The notes under the pieces were generated by a model that searched no databases, was not told the DNA's origin, and saw nothing but the letters and a program-made list of their open reading frames with translations. A DNA stretch of 64,000 bases. Source: Dactylonectria macrodidyma (lineage: Eukaryota; Ascomycota; Sordariomycetes; Hypocreales; Nectriaceae). Positions 55,471-64,000 of the stretch are shown one piece after another (position 1 is the stretch's first letter; every line of letters starts with the position of its first letter). The stretch covers positions 310,001 to 374,000 of the forward strand of contig JAGMUV010000020.1 in assembly GCA_020744425.1 (NCBI GenBank), given 5' to 3'. Position numbers and translations under genes: made by a program.

Positions 55471-56149
55471 GCTGACTGATTGGCTGTGGCAAGTGGCGAG
55501 GCGATGGGAATAACCCTGGCTAGTGGAGCGAGTACAAGCGGTAACTCGATTGGATGGTCTGGTCAATGGGTGCACGAAAGGGACAAGGGCTGAACTGAAG
55601 CAGCCTTGGAGATGGAATAGAGTCAGTCAATCGACGGTAGTTGAAATCCGCAAAGTTGGGAATGCTTTCTCCACCAGAAACAGAGAGTTGGTCTCCACTC
55701 CACCGGACAACCGAGGGTTTAAGGTCCGAGATGGAGTCATCTCGCTAGCCCCAAATAGGAAGATAAAATACCATGTCCTGCATTAGGTCTGGCGATTCAT
55801 GACGATGATTCGCCACAGGCCTTGGCCGTCATCGAACCCGGTACATTCCTCACTTGCTTTTGTTTCTCAACAAGTTAACCACGAGGTGCCCGCGGATTCC
55901 GTATGCTCTTCGATTACGCATCATCTTGTGCCAGATTCGGAAGATAAAATCTAAGCTCTTGCATTAGCTTTGCGGTTGCCGATTTTGAGTCAAGGGCTGA
56001 TTCGTCATGATTGCATTGATTGATAAGCCTGACTTATCTCGACTCCATCTAGCAGATATATAACCGGGTGTCTTTTCACTTTCGAAGGCCAGCATATATT
56101 CTTTTGCAGTAATTATCCCGCCAACTCTTCATTCGTTGCGCCTGCAAAC
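55471..56149. promoter_or_regulatory. Divergent promoter of regulator and DHA2 carrier
   Basis: 679 bp. A TATATAA box at 56057-56063 lies about 90 bases before the carrier ATG. A repeated motif GGAAGATAAAAT occurs twice (55758-55769, 55938-55949) and could be a regulator site. Confidence 0.5.
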
Positions 56150-57800
56150 ATGATACACGACAATCCTCCCAGGATCGACATCGACGACCCAGAAGGACTT
56201 GCCACGGACGACGCCTACGATGTCGAGAAACTTGGTCGACAGCGTCCGGCTGTGTTTACTACTATTTGGACCGAGTTGGGTTTCCTTGCCTCTTTACTAG
56301 GTTCTATGGCCATGGCTGTACGTGTAGACTTCCCCTTCCACTCAATCTAGGACACTCCTCCAACCCACCATCCAATGCCAACAATGCTTACTAAACGATC
56401 AGGAATTCTTCGTCTCGGGATTCCACATTATTCTCCCCCCTCTCGTTGAACAACTTAATATCCCCAAAGCGTCTCAAACATGGCCGTCCAGCGTTTTCTC
56501 CCTCGTCACGGGGGCCCTGCTGCTACCACTCGGCCGATTAAGCGACATGTACGGCGCATACATCATCTTTACCAGCGGGCTTGCTTGGTTCTGTCTCTGG
56601 TGTCTGGTGGCAGGATTCAGCCAGAACTACATCACGCTGATCATTTGCCGCGCCTTGCAGGGTCTTGGGTCTGCTGCTTTTCTCCCGGCGGGTATTACGC
56701 TGCTGGGTAAAACGTATCGACCTGGGCCGCGAAAGAACCTCGCTTTTGCACTTTACGGAGCATTCGCGCCACTGGGATTTTTCATTGGCATCCTGGTTGG
56801 AGGTATCTCCGGCGAGGTCTTGTCATGGAGATGGTACTTTTGGATCGGATGCATGATTTTGGCCGTCATCTGCATCATCGCCTTTCTGTGCGTGCCGCGA
56901 GACTTCCAGACTCATCCCCCAGCCGGCCTAAAGATGGACTGGTTGGGAACAGCAACTATTGTCCCTGGGTTGATACTGCTGGTCTATGCCATCACGGATA
57001 GCTCGCAGGCACCAAACGGCTGGGCAAGCCCGCAGATACTAGTCGCCATCATCGCAGGCGCATGCTTTCTCGCGGCAGCCGTTTACGTCGAGGGCTGGGT
57101 CGTTTCTAACCCGTTGGTCCCCTTTGATCTCTTCTCCCCGCCATATATGAAGCCTCTGGTGGTGGCGCTTTTCTTTGCCTACGGAGCATATGGACTGTTT
57201 CTCTTTTACTCGAGTTTCTATATTGAACTCGTGTTACACAAGTCTCCATTACAGACCGCTTTGTGGTACATACCGCTGATCGTCGGTGGACTTATTCTTG
57301 GCACTGTTGGGGGCTTTACGTTACACCGCCTCCCTGGTCGTGTGCTACTGATTATTTCCGGAGTCGGCTATATCATCAGCTGCCTCTTGTTCGCCCTCAT
57401 GCCGGACGATCCAAATTATTGGGCTTGGGTCATGCCAGCAATGATCGCATCAACCATCGGCATCGACATTACCTTTACGGTCAGCAATGTCTTCATCACA
57501 ACCAATCTCCCAGCAAAGCGTCAAGGTCTAGCTGGTGCGCTCATCAATAGCACGCTGTTCTTGGGCATGAGCAGCTTCTTGGGTTTTGGCGAGGTTGCTG
57601 TCAGTCAGACGTCAGACCTCCCGCTGAAACAAAATTATCAGGTTGCTTTCTGGCTGGGTGTCGGAGTGTCAGCCATAGCCCTTATTATTTTTGCATTTAT
57701 TGATGTCGGTCAAGCAAAGAGCGACCTGACGTTAGAGGAGAGAAACGCCGCCGTGAATGACTCACACGGCTGCCCTGTGACAGAAGCACAAGCCTTATGA
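56150..57800 (+). CDS. MFS drug/metabolite efflux carrier (DHA2 family)
   Basis: Model join(56150..56317, 56403..57800), 521 aa. The 85-nt intron (GTACGT...GATCAG) joins LLGSMAMA to EFFVSGFHIILPPL, the first helix and loop. Features of the 14-helix DHA2 group: WPSSVFSLVTGALLLPLGRL and SDMYG (motif A), RALQGLGSAAFLPAGITLLG (motif C-like GxxxA/P run), and GAFAPLGFFIGILVGG. Roughly fourteen hydrophobic segments fit residues 35-500. The nearest kinds are aflatoxin-pump- and QacA-like carriers that export drugs or fungal metabolites with proton antiport at the plasma membrane. It stands divergent to a Zn2Cys6 regulator and close to an ABM-like enzyme, which suggests a small regulated export or resistance cluster. 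Confidence 0.88.
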
Positions 57801-58080
57801 TAGATTAATTATAGAATGTAAATGAATAACTCAACTCTACTATTCTACAATACTGCGCCCTGAAGCTCCTACAGTGTCAGGTTATGGTGTTAAAGACACA
57901 CTGCACTTCATGGAGAGAAAGAAACCACAACACCTCAAAGCTCACTGGCTTTTGAATCCCTTTACTCTCAGATATTGGCCTTGACTATCGCCGTGGCATT
58001 CGTGGGCCCATCTTCAAAAGCCTTTCTACCGCTATTTGCTAGCCCAGAGAAATCCTCGTAGTCGAGTACGCCTATAGCAT

Positions 58081-59115
58081 CTAGGCGCCTCTTGAATGCG
58101 GTAGGGACATGGTCGCGATTCTTGATTTGTATGTACCCCAGCACCAAAACAAGAACACAGCCGTCCCGCTGAATAAAGCGAAAGCCTGGTCCAGCTCCGA
58201 TATCGAGTTTCCCGACAGATGAAAGGGGTTATGGAGTTGAGGCAGATATTGTCCAAGATCCCCACCGATAAATTGGCCAGCAATCGCGAAAAGATGCGGC
58301 ACGACCATTGAGTTGTAGATATTCACACGTATTATTCTCTCGTTGAGAATAGCCACCAGTACTGCATTGAGAACAGAAACAGGACGAGACGCGAATTCTC
58401 CTTCGCGCCAATTGAGACGGTACGCCAGAGCCGCTTGCATTGATGCAAACAAAGAGCATGCCAAACTTATGGCTTGTCCGATAAAAAAGAGCCATGGTAA
58501 GAGATATAGACTGGATCCGATGCCCCAAAAACAGCGGTAAGTGGCACTGTAGCGATCGTGATCACTCTCCACCAAGATCCACATGTTCATGATCCAAGAG
58601 CGATACGTCGCTCCTCCAAACGGCCTTAGGCGTTCATGATCATCTTCCTCGTTGGGTCCCCGAAAATATCTTACCACCCAGGCTACGATGCATATGATCC
58701 AAGTCATGTAAACAGCCGTTGATCTTTTCTGAACTCGTCGTTTATTGGGGGTCCTGTGCCGTGAAATTCGTCCACGCTGATTATTCATAACCATCCAAGG
58801 AGCAATATCGCAGAATAAGGCGATGACCGAGAATGGGGCCTGCATGCTGAGGAGATGTTGAATGTGGGCAAGCTCTGGGTCATCTGCGGATTCAAAGTCT
58901 CGTGGATAATGCACAACCTGGTACATGACATCGCAAGCGGCGATGAAGGGGAATGCGAGTGCTAGTATGAGATCGACGTTGAGGGAATCGCGGTTGCGGT
59001 AATCCCTATGCAGGGTCCATGAAATGAAAACGGATGCCACAGATAATACCCAGCAACCGAGAGTTCCAGGGCCATATTGAGACGATACAAGGTCGAATTG
59101 ACCTGTGCCGCTCAT
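58081..59115 (-). CDS. Multi-pass membrane protein of unknown function
   Basis: Single exon, 344 aa, ATG 59115 (MSGTGQFDLVSSQYGPGTLG). About seven to eight hydrophobic segments (CWVLSVASVFISWTL, VDLILALAFPFIAACDVMY, FSVIALFCDIAPWMVM, MTWIICIVAWVVRYF, YLLPWLFFIGQAISLACSLF, VPHLFAIAGQFIGG, ALFSGTAVFLFWCWG) with a basic loop (RHRTPNKRRVQKRS). The spacing resembles uncharacterised fungal polytopic proteins; no transport signature was seen. It converges with the DHA2 carrier (280 bp between stops). Confidence 0.7.
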   Translation of the reverse strand: MSGTGQFDLVSSQYGPGTLGCWVLSVASVFISWTLHRDYRNRDSLNVDLILALAFPFIAACDVMYQVVHYPRDFESADDPELAHIQHLLSMQAPFSVIALFCDIAPWMVMNNQRGRISRHRTPNKRRVQKRSTAVYMTWIICIVAWVVRYFRGPNEEDDHERLRPFGGATYRSWIMNMWILVESDHDRYSATYRCFWGIGSSLYLLPWLFFIGQAISLACSLFASMQAALAYRLNWREGEFASRPVSVLNAVLVAILNERIIRVNIYNSMVVPHLFAIAGQFIGGDLGQYLPQLHNPFHLSGNSISELDQAFALFSGTAVFLFWCWGTYKSRIATMSLPHSRGA

Positions 59116-59953
59116 GACTGGACCAGGCTGTGTGAGCCAGTGTCAGTCGAGGAGTGTCGAATTGAGTGCCGAGATGGTGGGCAACCGACACGATGAAAAG
59201 AGAGATGGCCTTTTGAGATATGACTATGTGTCAAAAATTGGTTGTTATCGTCAAAGGTGAATAGAAACACAGATGTGAATGTGGCTGTGCAAGATAAAAC
59301 CCCGCGTCTGACAGAGGGCTGACTGATGACAGCCTCGCGCGGCTAACACTTGGAGATTGAATGCAGCACGTAGGTGCATGGGTTGGAGAGGCTGTGTTTC
59401 TCGGCGCGTTATGTAGGTTGTTGGCGAACAAGATGAACTGGTACTGTAAGACGAAACTCAAGCGACATATAAGTTAGTGCATGTAACTACTTTTAGAGTC
59501 TGTTCCCTCCCGGCTCAGCCTCAGCTCAGCCTTCCATCAGCCCCTCATCAGTCTTCCTCCCCATCCTTTAGCTGAGCAGCTGTCTGAGTCCTTCCAAGTC
59601 CCATTTCCGAGCTCTCAGCCTTCAATTCATCCCTTGTTGGCTTCCCTTGTTAGCTCCTGCGTATACCCTCTCAAGTTACAGTAAATGTCACGAAGTCTGG
59701 CCCCCCTCGCTTGTATGGCCACCGCCTAATTATTATCACCACACCTTTAACGAAGGATTGCATAACCTAATAAAGGTCAATTATATTAAATAATATGCCA
59801 TTATGAAGCTCTCGTCTTGAAGTTCAAGTTCCCCAGTTCTTTTGATTCCTCATCCCGCTGCGCACAGCTCTCCTCATTCTTGCGGGCCAACTCATGTCAT
59901 TCGCTCCATAACAGGTCTTGTGGTAGACCAATCCATCTCTCAATGATTAAGGA
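59116..59953. other. Intergenic, about 0.84 kb
   Basis: The promoter of the membrane-protein gene, then an AT-rich patch at about 59725-59800. Nothing coding was seen. Confidence 0.4.
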
Positions 59954-61941
59954 TTAGTAGATATGGAACTCCTCCTTCACAGGACCACTTTCAAGATACT
60001 CGCCTTGCATGATGCCATCGACGTAGGCATCTCCACGAAAGTAGAATCCTCCGTCACGCCGCGGTCGCAAGATGATCGGCGAACACGCGCCCCCGACTAG
60101 AGAGAGACTATATCATCAGCCTCAATCACCGCATGGCCAAGCCCAAGCATCCCTTTCCTTGTCTTGAATAGTGTCCGGTTCCTGTTCTGGGAACCCAAAA
60201 CCTCTCTCCAAAGACTTGCAAACGACGCAACCTGCTCGTCATTAAGAGCCTGAGAGTCCGAGCCAAAGCCCATCGAAATAGGACCGTTACGGATAAATTC
60301 AGCTTGCATATTTGTCAAACTCCCCGCATCGACAAATTGCACACGCATTATCTTGCGACAGAGCGCAAGAGTCCCTTCAGTAAGGGGCACGAGCTTCTGT
60401 CTAGGAACATGAATGTTCCTGTGAAGCTCGTTGCGCATAACGGTCCGCCAGATATAGTCCTCTCCAGGACCAGATTCGGATCCTAATCCGACGAAGGTAG
60501 CAATGGACCGAAACCAATTGTCTGCATCCTTAATCCAGGATGGATCATAGGGAGTCGCTTGAATCCACTCCGGCAACTGCATGACTTCCGTTATTACGTC
60601 TACTCGGCACCCAAAGCAGCGAAGAACATTGCCATCTCCTTCAACGCTTAACGCAGGTACTGGCGCAAAGACGCTGCCGGTAGCGTTGAACGTTTTGCGG
60701 TTGTTGATACGGAAATTTTGAACGCCATACATTCCAATCTCCCGCCAGTCAGGAACCCACGTAGGTAAAAGCCCGGTAGTCTCCCCAGGATTGCAGCAGT
60801 CCAAGTGAAAGGAAATGTGATCGTCATCTCCAGAGGAGATCAAAACTTTGGTTAACATCGTGAAGACGTCAACAGTTGATTTGCTATAGTCTGCACGTAT
60901 GCCTCGAGTTTTTTCTTCTGCCATTATACCGAGCAGCCCAAAAAGTATATCTCTAGAGTCTGTTGCAGTATAGTAGGGGCGTCTTGGTGCACCGCCAAGT
61001 TCCCAGAGGACGTCTGCCAACCCCAAGGCTTTCGGGGAGGAATTTTGTCGCAGATGACGCCGCATATCCAAGGACTTGATTCGGTAGAGATTGCCTTGCA
61101 AGCCAATGCAAAAACCTTCCCATTCTGGGCGCATCAGGTTCCGAGGTAAGCCTCTGCAATACCATATTGCTGTGAGAGTCGCATCGAAGAATTCAAGCGA
61201 CACGCTCTTTGTGCCAGCGACAACAAGAGCTTCTTTCGCCAGAACCACCTCTTGGATAATCCAGATTCGGTGCCAGTAGTCCCTTTGAAGAATGTTACGT
61301 ATACCAGCTTGCAATGGAGACCACGCCCATAGAGCATCCTCATTCAGAAGGTCGTAGATAAACGGCCCCAATTTAGACTCTGCAGGCGCATTTCTATCAG
61401 CTTATTGAAGGGAAGCCTTCTTCTCGATATAGGAGCTGATCTCCTGTCTTCTCGTCATATTGTTCCATAAGGTCGTGGCATCGCAGGTTTGTGCCCTGGG
61501 TCCGACACGAGAGATGAAGTCCATCATTGAGTCGCTCTCGATGCATCCAGTCCCTAGCCATAGATAAACAGTGTTTGCGCGGCCGAAGACCTCCGGCATT
61601 CCCATAATTTGCCAGGATTTTTCGAGGCCATTCGACTGTTCAATACAGATCGCATCAATCCAAAGCCAGGACTCGATCCGATCTCTTCGGAATTGTCGCA
61701 GAGCCTCATGCAAGTTCTGGGTAATCCCAAATTGACACCCGTTTACCTCAATTTCCGCAGAACCCGTGGCGCTTCCCCAGGTGTATGAAACTGCTGCGTA
61801 CGAGATGTCATCGTTCAGTGATACATGTTGCAGCTCAAGTGAGGTCGTTTCGAGGATGTCTACTGGCCCGTTTGCAGCACTAACAAATCGGACGAGCCTG
61901 ATCTCGCGACGATCCTGGCTTAGAGGGCTGTGAGTGAGCAT
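59954..61941 (-). pseudogene. HET-domain (heterokaryon-incompatibility) gene, disabled
   Basis: A HET protein frame of about 660 codons is interrupted twice. The N-terminal HET domain is clear (VSYTWGSATG, WLWIDAICIEQ, VYLWLGTG). At 61402-61404 a TAA stops the frame, and reading continues in the same frame afterwards (GPFIYDLLNEDALW, HRIWIIQEVVLAKEAL, TDSRDILFGLLGI), with no usable intron donor in this part. Near 60095-60105 a CT-repeat (GTCTCTCTCTAG) shifts the frame by two bases and gives a TAG at 60097-60099. The next frame carries the family's C-terminal block (SPIILRPRR, YVDGIMQGEY) to a stop at 59954. HET proteins trigger incompatibility cell death; as read, this copy would give only a truncated product. 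Confidence 0.85.
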
Positions 61942-63237
61942 AGTGGTCCGTTAGATTCAATGAATGAACTGCTTCGAATTGTGTCACAATAGACCCGAGG
62001 GTTTCAGCAGCAGGAAGTAGCCAGAAGGTTAATCAAGGTCCGCCTTGGGAAAGAAAGAAAGGCCAGGCGCGAAGTAGTTGCTACCCCATACCAGACACGT
62101 GACTAGTGGTGAGACATTCACATGGTCTAGAGTAGAGATACAATATAATAAATTGAGAATAAATATATATTTGATAAATTAGAAAATAGATACAAAATAT
62201 TTATTAAAAACAAAAATGAAGTTTGTTTTTGATATCAAAATTCACCTCAGCCCCAAGCTCAATCCGCGTCGAGCGTTAGGTTCTAGGGTAGCAGAAGCAA
62301 TCTGCAGTGTGGGGGAAGGGTCTTCTAAAGTGTGATTTAGGAACAAATACTGTGATTATGGACTGTGCTGTTATGGCATCCGTAACCAGCGACAGCTTAG
62401 CGATGATGCATTTCAAGCTGGAGCCTTTGTCATGGCGTGTTTCGTCGTATGCGTGACGAGCAGTGCTGTCGTCACCAACTGAGAGATAAACGGACACCTG
62501 ACACAACTGGCAATAATTAGTATGCCATGTATTAGGTGTTATCACGAGCTAGAGGCGTTGGCTGCATCGATCGGAAAACGGGCGCGATATATCCGTAAAT
62601 GCGAGAATGGGCTTATCAATGCGAAAGCGCTTATCGATGCGAGCTGGTCTCTTATCAATGCGAGAATGGCAAATGACATTCGATGTTAAAGTGGTGCGTT
62701 TTTCCACTTTTGGGTGGCTCCACTCGGCCTCTTCCTTCCCCGAACTTGGAGGGGCCGGACCGTGTAGGTAACAAGTCCGACTCAAAGTCCGTTGGCCAAC
62801 TACTGAGCCATGGGAATTTATAAAACAGCCCTGTGCATATTAATAGTACGCTGGGTTTAAGACGGGCCACCTCAGCCGGAGCCGCTGCGAGATGCGGGTG
62901 CGAATCCGGCGCGGCTTAATTTCCATGCCGCTTTGGACGATTCCGATGACTCGACCATGTCCGTTGGAGAGAGTCTCGCTTAATGGTACACTTGAGGCAA
63001 AGGCAAGCGAGATGGTGTAGGTGACTGGAATGCTATATACTTGAGTTGTGGCCTGGGAAGTCAAAGATAGACAGACTGCCTTTTGCCTTCAACAGCACAC
63101 TCTTATCTCCTTGATTCAATATCTCACTCCTACCTTCTCGATTCAATACCACACATACCACCCACTCATCTAGCTCCATTCAGCTCCATCTCTCTACAAC
63201 CCCTACTCCCCTCATCGTACATCTCACTCTTCCCACC
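61942..63237. other. Intergenic, about 1.3 kb
   Basis: The promoter of the HET copy, an AT-rich block at about 62135-62225, a short repeat cluster (listed separately), and a C/T-rich leader before 63238. No gene was seen. Confidence 0.4.
62597..62670 (+). repeat. Short tandem repeats, TTATCAATGCGA-type
   Basis: Four degenerate copies of an 18-20 base unit: starting near 62597 (AATGCGAGAATGGGC), 62613 (TTATCAATGCGAAAGCGC), 62631 (TTATCGATGCGAGCTGG) and 62652 (TTATCAATGCGAGAATGG). Confidence 0.65.
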
Positions 63238-64000
63238 ATGAAAGCCCTTGTATCCACCCACACCCTCTTCTCCAGAATCGGCAAGATTGCCCTTGGCAAA
63301 TCCTACCGAGGACGCGGCGCCGAGGTCAAGGAGCTCCCCATGCCGGACTTCTCCGACGACGAAGTCCTCGTCCGCGTCCTAGCAGTCGCCCTGAACCCGA
63401 CTGACTTCAAACACATCGATTTCATCTCTCCCAAAAATGCCATCGTCGGCTGCGACTATGCCGGCGAGGTCGCTGCCGTCGGCGCCAAGGCCGCTGAGAA
63501 GTGGAAGGCCGGCGATCGCATCGCTGGTGTTGTGCATGGAGGGTTGTATCTCGACTTTGGGTCTTTTGCAGAGTATCTCAAGGTGCCGTATGATATCGCT
63601 TGGAAGATTCCGACGGGTATGAGCGATGCCGAGGCTTCAACGTATGGCGTGTCGGCCATCACTGCTTCATTAGCACTCAACAACCGTCTTGGACTGCCCT
63701 GGGCCAACGAGAGCCACAAGACCGATCAGACACAACCCCGAGACCATCCAACCATCCTCATTTACGCAGGATCTACTTCTGCCGGTCTCTTCCACATACA
63801 AATGGCCAAGGCAGCTGGACTCACCGTCGTCACAACAGCATCGCCCCATTCCTTCGCCCTCGTCAAGAAATACGGCGCAGACAGCGCCTTCGACTACCGG
63901 TCGCCTACAGTCGCGGCAGACATTGTCAAGCTGTTTCCCAACATCTCTATGGCTGTCGACTGCTTCTCCGAGGGAAACTCGACGGAAATCTGTGGCCAAG
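63238..64000 (+). CDS. MDR-superfamily zinc-free enoyl-reductase-like oxidoreductase (5' part)
   Basis: The frame starts at ATG 63238 and is open to the right window edge, so the 3' end is missing; 254 codons are seen without intron. The N-terminal GroES-like part (MKALVSTHTLFSRIGKIA; VLAVALNPTDFKHIDF; GCDYAGEVAAVG) is followed by the cofactor part with ILIYAGSTSAGLFHIQMAKA, the nucleotide-binding Gly-rich turn, and AVDCFSEGNS. This is the fungal group of trans-acting enoyl reductases and quinone-oxidoreductase-like enzymes, which use NADPH and lack the structural zinc site. Many occur near polyketide synthases; none is seen here. The Pro-rich C/T leader (about 63180-63237) is a typical strong 5' UTR. 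Confidence 0.85.
   Translation, partial: MKALVSTHTLFSRIGKIALGKSYRGRGAEVKELPMPDFSDDEVLVRVLAVALNPTDFKHIDFISPKNAIVGCDYAGEVAAVGAKAAEKWKAGDRIAGVVHGGLYLDFGSFAEYLKVPYDIAWKIPTGMSDAEASTYGVSAITASLALNNRLGLPWANESHKTDQTQPRDHPTILIYAGSTSAGLFHIQMAKAAGLTVVTTASPHSFALVKKYGADSAFDYRSPTVAADIVKLFPNISMAVDCFSEGNSTEICGQ

Noticed and set aside
61340..61470. Intron that would remove the TAA in the HET gene
   Set aside because: No GT donor exists in the relevant stretch before the stop, and the frame is the same on both sides, so a nonsense change is simpler.
62888..62916. T-arm-like sequence GGGTGCGAATCC suggesting a tRNA
   Set aside because: Lacks the TTC core of the T loop and no acceptor or anticodon arms can be formed.

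Overview
The window is nuclear DNA of a filamentous ascomycete (Pezizomycotina, probably a sordariomycete; the exact lineage is inferred). The evidence is short introns of about 47-85 nt with CTAAC/CTGAC-like branch sites, several Zn2Cys6 regulators, and typical fungal families: HET, PNP-NACHT NLR, CHAT, PTH11-like rhodopsin-domain and NPP1 proteins. All gene models below were spliced by hand from the sequence, with reading frame checked across every junction. None was checked against a database.

Layout. 0-5 kb: the 3' part of a DHCR24-like FAD oxidoreductase, a long gap, then a PD-(D/E)XK nuclease-like gene. 5.3-8.5 kb: a tRNA-Gly and a 988-aa repetitive disordered protein. 9-14.6 kb: a short-chain dehydrogenase relic, decayed repeats, and a PNP-NACHT-repeat NLR whose repeat array is cut short by a frameshift. 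15.7-27.1 kb: a housekeeping and transport block with an MCT-like MFS carrier, ERG24 sterol C-14 reductase, a ferroportin-like SLC40 carrier, a Zn2Cys6 regulator and a PTR2 peptide transporter. 28.6-29.4 kb: a secreted NPP1-family protein. 31.4-37.4 kb: an intact Ty1/Copia retrotransposon with identical 300-bp LTRs and a TTGAG target duplication, inserted about 70 bp past the end of a membrane-protein gene. 40-41.3 kb: a PTH11-like rhodopsin-domain protein. 42.2-47.8 kb: a TPR-CHAT protease divergently paired with a gasdermin-like gene. 49-50.3 kb: a RING protein. 51.4-57.8 kb: an ABM-domain protein, two Zn2Cys6 regulators and a DHA2 drug-efflux MFS, resembling a small detoxification or metabolite-export cluster. 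58-62 kb: a membrane protein of unknown function and a broken HET gene. 63.2 kb to the end: a zinc-free MDR oxidoreductase running off the edge.

The strongest candidate for a special system is the divergent CHAT protease / gasdermin-like pair (42166-47762), which has the layout of a protease-activated pore-forming cell-death module. Together with the NLR and the HET pseudogene, the window holds three separate loci of types linked to fungal allorecognition or regulated cell death. Two of the three carry disabling or truncating lesions, as expected for fast-evolving incompatibility genes.
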